Positions 1 through 9,642 of a stretch of DNA of 32,897 nt are shown here, one piece after another. This DNA comes from Actinomycetota bacterium (GTDB lineage: Bacteria > Actinomycetota > Actinomycetes > Streptosporangiales > Streptosporangiaceae). The stretch covers positions 70,882 to 103,778 of the forward strand of contig DAHVAR010000238.1 in assembly GCA_027314515.1 (NCBI GenBank), written 5' to 3'. Position 1 is the first letter of the stretch. The number at the start of each line of letters is the position of its first letter. The notes beneath the pieces were generated by a model that was given only the letters and a program-made list of their open reading frames with translations, did not search any database and was not told the origin of the DNA. A program made the translations under genes and the position numbers.

Positions 1-83
1 GGTCGGCGGGCTTTGCCGAGGTCGGCACGCTCTGGCAGCGCGGTGAGAACCGGCTGCTGTGCGCGGTCCGGCCAGCCGCCTGA
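1..83 (+). CDS. C-terminal end of a probable SAM-dependent methyltransferase (partial)
   Basis: An open frame enters from the left edge (codons from base 3) and stops at TGA 81-83. The last residues read AGFAEVGTLWQRGENRLLC, which resembles the closing beta-hairpin of class I SAM-dependent methyltransferases (GFxxV...LW...). Codon third positions are almost all G or C, as in the real genes nearby. Only about 26 residues are visible, so the family assignment is inference from the tail alone and the substrate cannot be guessed. Confidence 0.45.
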   Translation, partial: SAGFAEVGTLWQRGENRLLCAVRPAA

Positions 84-243
84 GAGCCGACGGCTACTGC
101 ATCGGCGCGGCCAACGGCGATTGCCCGGCAGAGCGTGCAGACGGTGCGGGGGATCTTACGCGCGCGGCTGCGGTCGGCGGCTATTGACTACCGCCGGGCG
201 CGCGCGAGACGTGCCGGCCCGCCTGAGGTGGCAGACTGAGGTG

Positions 244-1485
244 ATGTCCGTGCTGCCCGACATCCAGCCAGTTGACCCTGACTCCGCGGGACAGCTCCGC
301 GAGCCGTGCGTGCTGCTGAAGCTTGGCGAGATCGTGCTCAAGGGCCGCAATCGCCAGCAGTTCGAGCGGCTGCTGCACGAGAACATCAGGCGCGCGGTGC
401 GCGACCTGGGGATCGACGTACGGGTCTGGCAGCGAGAAGGCGTCATCGTGGTGCGGGTGTCCGGCGCTGACCGCGGCGGCCTGCTCGCCGAATCGGCTGT
501 CGACCTGGTCGCGGAGCGGCTCACCTATGTCATGGGCCTGGCCAGGGTCTGCCGCGCGATCCGGGTCGCCAAGGATCCGGATGCGGCCATCTCCGCGGCG
601 GTCGCGCTGGCGGCCGGCTGCCCTGGCTCGTTCGCTGTCCGGGCCCGGCGGCGCGACAAGCGCTTCCCGGTCACATCGGCCGAGCTCGCTATCCAGATCG
701 GCAGCCGCATCCAGCAGGAGTACGGCTACCAGGTCGATCTCAGCACGCCGGACACGACCGTGTTCGTGGAAGTCGACCAGCGCGAGGTCTTCGTGTTCAC
801 CCAGGGCTGGCCGGGCCAGGGCGGCCTGCCGGTCGGGATGAGCGGCCGTGGCCTGGTGCTGATGTCCGGGGGGATCGACTCGCCGGTAGCGGCCTACCGG
901 ATGATGCGCCGCGGCCTGCGCTGTCACTTCCTGCACTTCTCCGGGATGCCGCTGACCGGGCCGGAGTCGGTGTACAAGGCGTACGGCCTGACCCGGCAGC
1001 TCGATCGCTACCAGACCGGCTCACGGCTGTTCGTGGTGGCGTTCGGCTCGGCTCAGCGGCGGCTTGCCACCTCAGGTGCCGGCCGATTGCAGATCGTCGC
1101 ACAGCGGCGGCTGATGCTCAAGACTGGCGCCGCTCTCGCGCGGCGGCTGCGTGCCGCCGCGCTGGTGACCGGTGATTCACTGGGTCAGGTCGCCAGCCAG
1201 ACGCTGACGAACATCGCCGCGCTCGACGACGCCGTCTCGCTGCCGATCCTCAGGCCGCTGATCGGCCTCGACAAGTCCGAGATCATGGCCGAGGCGCGCC
1301 GGATCGCCACGCTGGCCATCTCCGAGCTGCCAGGCCAGGATTGCTGCTTGCTGCTAACGCCGCGCCAGGTGGAGACCAAGGCGCGCATCGAGGATCTGCG
1401 CAAGATCGAGGCCCGCCTGGACGCGGACGACCTGGCCGAGGAACTAGCCGCTGCGGCGCAGGAATACTCCCCGGAGCGGACGTGA
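244..1485 (+). CDS. thiI: ThiI-type tRNA 4-thiouridine / thiazole sulfurtransferase, short form
   Basis: A protein of 413 aa. An N-terminal ferredoxin-like and THUMP region (about 15-180) is followed by a PP-loop ATP pyrophosphatase domain with the signature LVLMSGGIDSPVAAY near residue 205. The ThiI/NMNAT-like C-terminal part carries the family motif DCCLLLTP. ThiI adenylates tRNA U8 for 4-thiouridine synthesis, and in some bacteria moves sulfur towards the thiamine thiazole. The E. coli protein (482 aa) has a C-terminal rhodanese domain with a catalytic Cys; this one ends before it, as many short ThiI proteins do. The frame is open upstream to base 13, but that part is Arg-rich and unlike ThiI. 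ATG 244 or GTG 250 fits the family N-terminus; GAGG at 238-241 is better spaced for GTG 250. The gene converges on the minus-strand gene ending at 1490. Confidence 0.9.
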   Translation: MSVLPDIQPVDPDSAGQLREPCVLLKLGEIVLKGRNRQQFERLLHENIRRAVRDLGIDVRVWQREGVIVVRVSGADRGGLLAESAVDLVAERLTYVMGLARVCRAIRVAKDPDAAISAAVALAAGCPGSFAVRARRRDKRFPVTSAELAIQIGSRIQQEYGYQVDLSTPDTTVFVEVDQREVFVFTQGWPGQGGLPVGMSGRGLVLMSGGIDSPVAAYRMMRRGLRCHFLHFSGMPLTGPESVYKAYGLTRQLDRYQTGSRLFVVAFGSAQRRLATSGAGRLQIVAQRRLMLKTGAALARRLRAAALVTGDSLGQVASQTLTNIAALDDAVSLPILRPLIGLDKSEIMAEARRIATLAISELPGQDCCLLLTPRQVETKARIEDLRKIEARLDADDLAEELAAAAQEYSPERT

Positions 1486-1489
1486 CGCC

Positions 1490-2647
1490 TCAGGTGTGGT
1501 CGTAGGCCCGGCGGCCCGCTGGCGGCGTGAGCTGGCCTTCCCAGACGACGGCATTGCTGCCGAGCCGGGTCAGGACACCGCCGCTGGCCAGCAGCAGACC
1601 AGACCCGCGGAACACGGCGACGGCGCTGACGCCGCTGCCCAGGCCGGACTGGATAGCGGTGGCGCGACGCCAGCCGGCCGCGGATGCCTGCAAGATCAGC
1701 CCGGCCCCGGCTGCCCTGGCCGCAGTAGCGGTGACCAGCACGCTGCCGTGGCTGCCCGGCGACAGGCGCCCGGCGAAGGCCCGCACGGCAGTGGTGGTCC
1801 TGGTCCACCGGGTACCGTTCCAGTGCGCCAGGACGAGCCGGACGGTGCGGCTGGAGACCTCGTCGCCGAGGACCCATACGTCGCGCGGCGAGGTCGCGAG
1901 GATGTCAGTCGTCACCACGCCAGCCAGGGCACCGCCGGTGCCCACCGGCCGCCACCTCCGGCCGTTATAGCGCAGCACTGAGCCGGACTTCGGGTCGGCC
2001 GCGATAGCCCAGATGTCATGGCGGGAGATGGCGCTGGCCCGGTAGATGGCGCCTGCCATGCCCCAGACCCGGCGCCAGGACTGGCCGTCGAATTGCCAGG
2101 TCCCGGTGCCCTCGCCGCCGGCTACTGCACCGAACACCCAGACGTCTGTGGCCGAAATCGCCGTCAGCCCGGTGATCAGGCCACCGCCAGGGCGCATGGC
2201 GATACGCCACCGGGTGCCGTTCCAGTGCAGGACGTACCCGCCGTACTCACTGGCAGCCCAGATGTCGCTCCCGGACGACGCGCTTGCCTCGCTGATGAAA
2301 CCGGTGAGCCCGGCTGGCAGCGCGGACCGCACCATCGCGGCGCCGTTCCAGCGTTCAGCTACCGGCACGCTCGGCCCGCCGGGGTTGGTTCCGCCGAAGA
2401 CCCACGCTTGCCGCCTGCCGGTGACGACGATGGCCGAGTAACCCGAGGCATTCTGCGGCTCGCCGAAATGGCTGCTGACGACGACCCGGAAGGCCTGCGG
2501 GCTGACGTGCGCGGCCGGCCTGCCGCGATGCCGGTGGCCGGCGGCTGCAGGCACCGCCTGCCGCGCCATGGCGGGAGTCCCGGCACCGGTCACTGCCAGC
2601 ACAGGTGCCAGGGCAGCCACGGCCGCAGCGGAGCGCATCCTCAGCAT
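1490..2647 (-). CDS. Secreted beta-propeller-like protein with WNG repeats
   Basis: A protein of 385 aa with an N-terminal signal peptide: a short basic start, a hydrophobic stretch at about 7-22, then an AMA-like cleavage region near 28. The mature part has repeats of about 40-50 residues built as 'DIWA/DVWVxG ... hWNGTRWR', recurring at least five times. This is typical of kelch or WD-like propellers abundant in the secretomes of some actinomycetes. No catalytic residues are recognisable, so a role in surface binding or as an extracellular scaffold is inference. Starts at 2647 (ATG) and 2638 (ATG, preceded by GAGG) are both possible. It ends only 4 bp from the thiI stop, so the two genes converge with almost no terminator space. 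It is unrelated in function to its neighbours. Confidence 0.75.
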   Translation of the reverse strand: MLRMRSAAAVAALAPVLAVTGAGTPAMARQAVPAAAGHRHRGRPAAHVSPQAFRVVVSSHFGEPQNASGYSAIVVTGRRQAWVFGGTNPGGPSVPVAERWNGAAMVRSALPAGLTGFISEASASSGSDIWAASEYGGYVLHWNGTRWRIAMRPGGGLITGLTAISATDVWVFGAVAGGEGTGTWQFDGQSWRRVWGMAGAIYRASAISRHDIWAIAADPKSGSVLRYNGRRWRPVGTGGALAGVVTTDILATSPRDVWVLGDEVSSRTVRLVLAHWNGTRWTRTTTAVRAFAGRLSPGSHGSVLVTATAARAAGAGLILQASAAGWRRATAIQSGLGSGVSAVAVFRGSGLLLASGGVLTRLGSNAVVWEGQLTPPAGRRAYDHT

Positions 2648-2870
2648 CGACGTCCCTGCGTGTTCAGCCAGAGGTTGTCGCCGCTTTGGCGCAACGCTCT
2701 GGTCAAGGCTTTCTCAAGATACCGGTCACAAGCAGGTGCTGCGGCCTGATCATCTGAGCGAGCCCGCTGGCGGCTGCTGCGGTGCTGGCTGCTGCGGTGC
2801 TGGCGGCTGCGGCTGTGCTTGCTGCTGCTGCGGTGAGCGAGGCGTGAATCGGCGTGCGGAGCCCCCGGCG
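2648..2870. other. Intergenic region between DAHP synthase stop and propeller-gene start
   Basis: The region contains a CTG-rich low-complexity segment (about 2765-2835) with an approximate 15-bp tandem unit, GGCTGCTGCGGTGCT, twice in a row followed by decayed copies. A TTGACC hexamer on the minus strand lies upstream of the propeller gene, but no convincing -10 box follows it. An open minus-strand frame across the area (2641-3030) is Arg/Ser-rich, overlaps the DAHP synthase gene and is judged not to be a gene. Confidence 0.4.
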
Positions 2871-3950
2871 TCAGACCAGGCTCGCGTCGAGCCCGGTGGG
2901 CAGCTTTGCGGCGCCGGTCACGGGCCGCGGCGCGGGCGTGAGCGTGCGGCCGAGCAGTTGCGGGAGCGTGGCTGCCATCTCGGCGAGGTCGCGGATGTCC
3001 TCGCCGGTCAGCGCCTGGTCGCCGTCGCACATCGCGGCCGCCGGGTGCGGATGCACGTCGACGATGATGCCGTCAGCGCCGACGGCGACCGCGGCCCGGC
3101 TCAGCGGCAGCACCAGGTCACGCCGCCCGCCGGAGTGCGAGGGATCGATGATGACGGGCAGGTGCGAGAGCCGCTGAGCGACCGGCACCGCGCTGATGTC
3201 CAGGGTGTTCCTGGTTGCGGTCTCGAAGGTCCTGATGCCCCGCTCGCACAGCACGATGTCGAGGTTGCCGCGCTGGGCGATGTACTCGGCGGCCATCAGC
3301 CATTCCTCGATGGTGGCGTTCATGCCCCGCTTGAGCAGCACCGGCTTGTTCGCCGAGCCGACGGCCTGCAGCAGCGCGAAATTCTGCATGCTGCGCGTGC
3401 CGACCTGGAGCATGTCCGCATAGGAGCTGACCAGGTCGACCGACGCCGGGTCGATGACCTCGGTCACCACTGGCAGGCCGGTTTCGGCCCTGACATCCGC
3501 CAGGATGCGCAGCCCGGCCTCGCCAAGGCCCTGGAAGGCGTAGGGCGACGTCCTCGGCTTGAACGCGCCGCCGCGCAGAACCGAGGCGCCGGCGGTCTGG
3601 GCCATGCGCGCGGCGGCCAGGGTCTGCTCCGCCGTCTCGACCGTGCACGGTCCGGCAATGACGGTCAGGTGGCCAGGGCCGATGGGAACTCCGCCGACCG
3701 TGATCACCGACCGGTTCGGATGATGCTCGCGGCTCACCAGCTTGTACGGCACGGAGATGCGGACCACGTCGCTGACACCGGGGTAGCTACGCAGGTTCAG
3801 CGCACCGAACTGCTCGACGTCGCCGACCAGGCCGATGATCGTCCGGGATACGCCACGGCTGACGAATGCCTCGCCGCCGGCCGCGTTCACCAGGTCGACG
3901 ATTTCCTCGATGTCGCTCTCAGTGGCCTCGGGGGCCATCACCACCACCAC
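2871..3950 (-). CDS. aroF: 3-deoxy-7-phosphoheptulonate (DAHP) synthase, type I-beta
   Basis: A protein of 359 aa that condenses phosphoenolpyruvate with erythrose 4-phosphate, the first step of the shikimate pathway. Residues 1-70 form the ferredoxin-like, ACT-like regulatory domain seen in the Thermotoga/Bacillus type I-beta enzymes. The TIM barrel begins at VIAGPCTVE and contains FKPRTSPYAFQG, LLKRGM and IDPSHSGGRRD, with the PEP- and metal-binding residues of the family. Start GTG 3950 follows AGGAGG at 5-nt spacing; GTG 3947 and ATG 3938 are alternatives. In S. coelicolor and M. tuberculosis the DAHP synthase near a PASTA kinase is a type II enzyme of about 450 aa, so this is a different family in a similar place. 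The leader upstream suggests attenuation by aromatic amino acids. Confidence 0.93.
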   Translation of the reverse strand: MVVVMAPEATESDIEEIVDLVNAAGGEAFVSRGVSRTIIGLVGDVEQFGALNLRSYPGVSDVVRISVPYKLVSREHHPNRSVITVGGVPIGPGHLTVIAGPCTVETAEQTLAAARMAQTAGASVLRGGAFKPRTSPYAFQGLGEAGLRILADVRAETGLPVVTEVIDPASVDLVSSYADMLQVGTRSMQNFALLQAVGSANKPVLLKRGMNATIEEWLMAAEYIAQRGNLDIVLCERGIRTFETATRNTLDISAVPVAQRLSHLPVIIDPSHSGGRRDLVLPLSRAAVAVGADGIIVDVHPHPAAAMCDGDQALTGEDIRDLAEMAATLPQLLGRTLTPAPRPVTGAAKLPTGLDASLV

Positions 3951-3978
3951 TGCGTCCTCCTCGTCCCCATCATGACGA

Positions 3979-4007
3979 AAGCCCCGGGCCGTCTCGGCCC
4001 GGGGCTT
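3979..4007 (-). terminator. Intrinsic terminator hairpin in the DAHP synthase leader
   Basis: A perfect 12-bp stem (3979-3990 with 3996-4007) closes a 5-nt loop. On the minus strand it ends in GGGGCTTTCGTC. It lies after the leader-peptide stop (4026) and before the gene's ribosome binding site (about 3955-3961), where an attenuator terminator belongs. The U-tract is short, as is common in GC-rich actinobacteria. The 5' arm contains CCGGGCCG, exactly complementary to CGGCCCGG at 4082-4075 in the leader ORF, so a competing antiterminator can form. Confidence 0.8.
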
Positions 4008-4025
4008 AACTGAGTGTCGCTTACG

Positions 4026-4115
4026 TCAGTGCGCAGTCTGGCTGGGCAGACTCTGGCGGGCGACCGTCCCTGGGCCGGGCCGGTAGCCGAATCCAAACCA
4101 ATAGTCGTTGCGCAC
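4026..4115 (-). CDS. Aromatic-rich leader peptide upstream of DAHP synthase
   Basis: A short ORF with GTG at 4115 (29 aa), or in-frame ATG at 4121 (31 aa), stopping at TGA 4026-4028. It contains the run DYWFGFGYRP: five aromatic residues within seven codons, covering all three aromatic amino acids, the end products controlled by DAHP synthase. A TAGGCT box ends 7 nt before the GTG, suiting a leaderless transcript that starts at the GTG. The aromatic codons lie at 4103-4083, immediately before the 8-nt segment able to pair with the terminator's 5' arm. Ribosome stalling there would favour antitermination. Attenuation by leader peptides is established for amino-acid genes; its use here is inferred from this arrangement. 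Confidence 0.8.
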   Translation of the reverse strand: MRNDYWFGFGYRPGPGTVARQSLPSQTAH

Positions 4116-4122
4116 GGACATC

Positions 4123-4128
4123 AGCCTA
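4123..4128 (-). promoter_or_regulatory. -10 box (TAGGCT) for leaderless aro leader transcript
   Basis: TAGGCT matches the actinobacterial TANNNT -10 consensus. The last T is separated by 7 nt from GTG 4115, which places the transcription start at the start codon. No clear -35 is seen. A divergent promoter for the molybdopterin oxidoreductase must share this stretch. Confidence 0.55.
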
Positions 4129-4349
4129 GCGCATGCCCGGGCCGGCCCGCTGTGCGGTAGGCGCGGCCAGCCTGCTTCCAGCGGGGTGGCAAGATGGCTG
4201 CACCTGCGAGTACGAGGGTCGACGTCGCGGCAGGCACTGGCGCGGCAGCGGGAAGGGCAGGTCAGCGGGAGATGACGCAGCCCGATGCCGGTGGGCGAGA
4301 ACATGGCGAGCGCGGTCACGGCTTGCTGGCAGCGGGGCCGGAGCAAAGC

Positions 4350-5006
4350 GTGGCTGACGACCAGCGCGGATCCGGCGGCGACAGCGCTGCCGGGCCGGAT
4401 GCGCCAGGTCAGCGGCCAGTGCTGCCGCCTGGCCAGTACATCCCGCGGACCTTGCCGGTGCTTCACTACGGCCCGGTCCCGGTGTTCAATGCCCGGACCT
4501 GGGACCTTCGCATCCTTGGTGCCACGGAGTCCGGAGCCGAGGTCAGGCTGAGCTGGGACGACGTTGCGGCGCTGCCGGCCGGCCAGGTCACGGCGGATTT
4601 TCATTGCGTGACCAAGTTCACTGTCCCCGGCATCTGCTGGGCGGGCGTGCCGGCTACCGAGATACTGACCCGGTTCCCGCCGGCGGCTGCCGTGACGCAC
4701 GTGATGATCTGGGCCGACTTCGGCTACAGCGCCAACATCCGGATCGCCGACTTCGCGACCGAGGGCACGCTTCTTGCCACTCACCGAGACGACGCCAGGC
4801 TGACCCCGGAGCATGGTTACCCGCTGCGGATGGTCGTGCCAGCGCTGTACGCATGGAAGAGCGTCAAGTGGGTCCGCGCCGTCGAGTACCTGACCGCTGA
4901 CCGCCGGGGCTTCTGGGAGGAACGCGGGTACCACAACGTCGCGGACCCATGGCAGGAGCAGCGGTATTCACACCAGGAACGGGCAGGGGAGGGCCCGCCG
5001 CTGTGA
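4350..5006 (+). CDS. Molybdopterin-dependent oxidoreductase (sulfite-oxidase fold), soluble
   Basis: A molybdopterin-binding protein of the sulfite oxidase/YedY fold. It shows the Mo-ligand cysteine in DFHCVTKFT, then GVPATEIL, HVMIWADFGYSANI, EHGYPLRMVVPALYAWKSVKWVRAVEYL and the terminal GFWEERGYHN motif. There is no signal peptide, Tat motif or heme domain, so it is probably cytosolic; its substrate is unknown. GTG 4350 is preferred because GGAG lies 6 nt upstream and gives 218 aa, close to family length. ATG 4272 and ATG 4194 in the same frame add a low-complexity, Gly/Ala/Arg-rich N-terminus. It is divergent from the DAHP synthase leader and convergent with the PASTA kinase, with 33 bp between their stops. 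Similar proteins sit near the same kinase in other actinomycetes, but no functional link is known to me. Confidence 0.85.
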   Translation: MADDQRGSGGDSAAGPDAPGQRPVLPPGQYIPRTLPVLHYGPVPVFNARTWDLRILGATESGAEVRLSWDDVAALPAGQVTADFHCVTKFTVPGICWAGVPATEILTRFPPAAAVTHVMIWADFGYSANIRIADFATEGTLLATHRDDARLTPEHGYPLRMVVPALYAWKSVKWVRAVEYLTADRRGFWEERGYHNVADPWQEQRYSHQERAGEGPPL

Positions 5007-5039
5007 GCCCGTCCCGGTGGGCAGCAGCCGTACCCGCCG

Positions 5040-7232
5040 TTAGTTGCCGCCGCCTCCGCCGTTACCGCCTCCGCCGAAACCGCTGAACAGGCCGACATTG
5101 ATGGTGATCGTCGAACCCTGCGGGGCCTGCCCGGTCGGCGAGTAACTCCCGACCTTGTTTCCCGGACCCATCTGGTTCACCGTTACCTGGAAGCCAGCCT
5201 GGGTGAGTGCGTGCTCGGCCTGGTTGATGTTCATGCCCTGCACATCCGGGACGTTCACTTCCGCCGGTCCTTGCGACACCCAGACGGTCACGACCTCACC
5301 CTGGGTAACCGGCGTGTTAGCTGCCGGGGACTGCCGGATGACTGTGCCAGAAGGCTGCGAGCTGTTGGACACCGTGACCGGGTTGATGCTGTAGCCGCCG
5401 GCCGCCGCGGCCCCCTGCGCCGCGCTGAGCTGTCCGCCGACGAAATTCGGCAGCGGCACCCCGCTGCTCACCACCAGAACGACTGGCTTGTTCTTCGGCC
5501 AGCGCTGATAAGCGGCCGGGTTCGTCGAGATCACCACTCCGGCCGGGAAGATGGCAGACGTCTGGTACGTCGGCGCCCCCGGTTTCAGGCCGTGTGCCTT
5601 GAGTATGTCGTCGGCCTGGGCGAGTGACTGCCCGGTCACCGGCGGCACCGAGACCAGGATCGGCCCGAGCGACGGGATGATCGTGACCGTTCCGCCGTGG
5701 CCGACCTGAGCCCCGGCGGCCGGGTCGGTCGTGATGACTTCCCCGGCAGGAACCGTGTCGCTGTGCCGGGCTGTGCCCGTGACGACGGTGAGGCCGGCGT
5801 TGCTCAGGTCACCGCGGGCAGTGCTGACCGTCATGCCGGCCACCACCGGAACGGTGAGGTACTGGCCGCTGCTCAGCCACCAGGCCGCCGCCCCGACCAC
5901 GACGACAGCCAGCAGGATCAGGATCCGCCGGCTGAAGAGCCAGCGCTGCAGTCTCGGCTCGTGATACCGGCGCTGCCGTCGGTCGCGCGGGCGGGCCGGG
6001 TAGCCGCCGTCGCCGGGGAAGTCATGGTCTGGCCCGGCCGGAACGATCAGCGTGTGGTTGGCCGCCGGGTAGCCGCTACCGGGCTGGACGGGGTAGCCGC
6101 CGGAGCCGGGCTGCCGTCCGGCGCCATACAGCGGCCCGGTGCTGGCCGGACCGCTGCCCGCATACCCTGCCGGGCTGCCGTCGTTCATCAGGTCGCTGCC
6201 GGGCACGGCGTCAGCCAGCAGGAAGTCGCCGGTCGCCGGCACCGCGCCGGACCCTGGCGAGGCTGCGTCGGCCGCCAGCCCTGCGCCGTTCACGCCTGCG
6301 CCGTTCGCGCCGCCTGGCCCCAGGTGCCCGTGGACCGGCCAGGATGCATGCTCGTCCGGCGCCTGGCCGTGCCGCCCCTGGCCCGGTAGCGGCATGCCAC
6401 GGCGCACCTCGGTGATGGCCTGCAGGTAATGCCGTGCGTCCTGCGGCCGCAGTTCAGGGTCGCGCGAGGTGCCGAGTGCCACCAGGGCGTCCAGCGCCGC
6501 TGGCAGTTCCGGCACGACCGTCGACGGCGCCGGGACGACTGAGTTGACATGCTTGTACGCGACGTCCAGCGGAGAGTCGCCGGTGTGCGGCTGCACGCCG
6601 GTGATCATCTCGAACAGCATGACCCCGGCCGCGTAGACGTCCGTCCGCTCGTCAGAGGAGCTGCTGGCGACCTGCTCGGGCGCGAGGTAGGCGGCGGTCC
6701 CGATCAGCAGCCCGGTCTTGGTCGTGCCGGCGCCGGCCGCCGCGCGCGCCAGCCCGAAGTCGGCGACCTTGACCGACGTGCCGTTGCCCAGCAGGACATT
6801 TTCCGGTTTGACGTCGCGGTGGATGATCCCGGCGTCGTGCGCCGCGGCCAGCCCGGCCAGGACCCGCTCCATGATGTCAAGCGCCTCGCGCGGGCTCAGC
6901 CGCCCGCGCGCGACCAGCAGGTCTCGCAGCGTCGGGCCGGGCACGTACTCCATGGCGATGTAATGCAGGTCACCGGTCGAACCCTGGTCGAAGACAGCGA
7001 CGACATTCGGGCTGGATAGCCGGGCGACCGACCGGGCCTCGCTGATGAACCGCGCGACGAAATCCCGGTCCGCCGCAAGTTCAGGATGGGCGACCTTCAG
7101 CGCGACCGTCCGCTCCAGCCGGATGTCGCGGGCGTGATACACCGTTGCCATGCCGCCGCGGGCAATCTGCGACTCGACCAGGTAACGGCCGTCCAGCAGC
7201 TGCCCTATCGGCGTAGGCAACGTGGTATCCAT
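5040..7232 (-). CDS. PASTA-domain transmembrane Ser/Thr protein kinase (PknB/PknL-like)
   Basis: A protein of 730 aa. The kinase domain spans about 17-275: glycine loop IARGGMATV (23-31), VALK (Lys46), HRDVKPEN (138-145), DFG (158-160), an activation loop with a TTKT Thr cluster, and YLAPEQ. A Pro/Gly/Tyr-rich linker (about 276-434) leads to one membrane span (about 436-455). Four extracellular PASTA repeats follow (about 458-524, 525-591, 592-656, 657-716), then a Gly/Asn tail. PASTA kinases sense muropeptides or lipid II and control wall growth and division. The gene has its own leaderless-type promoter and lies beside thiG. With the Rv2175c homologue at 11578 it resembles the M. tuberculosis pknL/Rv2175c pair, in which PknL phosphorylates Rv2175c. 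PknL itself lacks PASTA repeats as far as I recall, so orthology is uncertain. Confidence 0.95.
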   Translation of the reverse strand: MDTTLPTPIGQLLDGRYLVESQIARGGMATVYHARDIRLERTVALKVAHPELAADRDFVARFISEARSVARLSSPNVVAVFDQGSTGDLHYIAMEYVPGPTLRDLLVARGRLSPREALDIMERVLAGLAAAHDAGIIHRDVKPENVLLGNGTSVKVADFGLARAAAGAGTTKTGLLIGTAAYLAPEQVASSSSDERTDVYAAGVMLFEMITGVQPHTGDSPLDVAYKHVNSVVPAPSTVVPELPAALDALVALGTSRDPELRPQDARHYLQAITEVRRGMPLPGQGRHGQAPDEHASWPVHGHLGPGGANGAGVNGAGLAADAASPGSGAVPATGDFLLADAVPGSDLMNDGSPAGYAGSGPASTGPLYGAGRQPGSGGYPVQPGSGYPAANHTLIVPAGPDHDFPGDGGYPARPRDRRQRRYHEPRLQRWLFSRRILILLAVVVVGAAAWWLSSGQYLTVPVVAGMTVSTARGDLSNAGLTVVTGTARHSDTVPAGEVITTDPAAGAQVGHGGTVTIIPSLGPILVSVPPVTGQSLAQADDILKAHGLKPGAPTYQTSAIFPAGVVISTNPAAYQRWPKNKPVVLVVSSGVPLPNFVGGQLSAAQGAAAAGGYSINPVTVSNSSQPSGTVIRQSPAANTPVTQGEVVTVWVSQGPAEVNVPDVQGMNINQAEHALTQAGFQVTVNQMGPGNKVGSYSPTGQAPQGSTITINVGLFSGFGGGGNGGGGGN

Positions 7233-7239
7233 CGGGAGA

Positions 7240-7245
7240 ATTGTA
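7240..7245 (-). promoter_or_regulatory. -10 box (TACAAT) of the PASTA kinase, leaderless spacing
   Basis: TACAAT is a near-ideal TANNNT -10 element. The 7 nt between it and ATG 7232 would start the transcript at the start codon. It indicates that the kinase can be expressed independently of the upstream riboswitch-controlled thi genes. No -35 is obvious. Confidence 0.6.
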
Positions 7246-7347
7246 GGGTGTGCAGGACACCGCCGCGTGCGGTATCGAAGGGCGTTGCCTGCGCGGTCAG
7301 GTCGGCGCGCGGCTGCGCCGGCGTGCCGGCGTGCCGGCTCCGGGCTG

Positions 7348-9529
<2,182 letters not shown>

Positions 9530-9533
9530 GTTC

Positions 9534-9627
9534 GGCTCCCTTCGCCGGCATGACCCGGATCAGGTTCCTGCGGTCGGCGGCTCTCCAGCCGCCCTCTCAG
9601 TCCGGTCCGCACCGGACTCCCGCGCGA
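9534..9627 (-). promoter_or_regulatory. TPP riboswitch (THI element) controlling thiOSG
   Basis: Read on the minus strand, the element has the standard order: a 5' GGGAGTCC P1/P2 strand, CTGAGAGGG (around 9600-9592), a variable GC hairpin, then the conserved GAACCTGATCCGGGTCATGC and GGCGAAGGGAG 3' half. These are the pyrimidine- and pyrophosphate-sensing halves of the TPP aptamer. The terminal GGGAG doubles as the thiO ribosome binding site, pointing to translational control, as is usual in actinobacteria. Confidence 0.95.
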
Positions 9628-9631
9628 TATG

Positions 9632-9642
9632 AACCTAGCCTA
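9632..9642 (-). promoter_or_regulatory. Candidate -10 boxes for the thiOSG transcript
   Basis: TAGGCT and TAGGTT lie back to back on the minus strand just upstream of the riboswitch. Either fits TANNNT and would start the transcript a few bases before the aptamer. No strong -35 was found, so the choice between them is open. Confidence 0.4.

Noticed and set aside
2641-3030. Minus-strand Arg/Ser-rich frame across the DAHP synthase 3' end
   Set aside because: It overlaps the DAHP synthase in another frame, has no ribosome binding site, and its Ser/His/Arg repeats come from CTG-type low-complexity DNA.
4122-4934. Long minus-strand open frame antisense to the molybdopterin oxidoreductase, joined to the leader peptide
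   Set aside because: The upstream part is the shadow of the well-supported plus-strand gene. Only the 3' end after the TAGGCT promoter is meaningful as a leader peptide.
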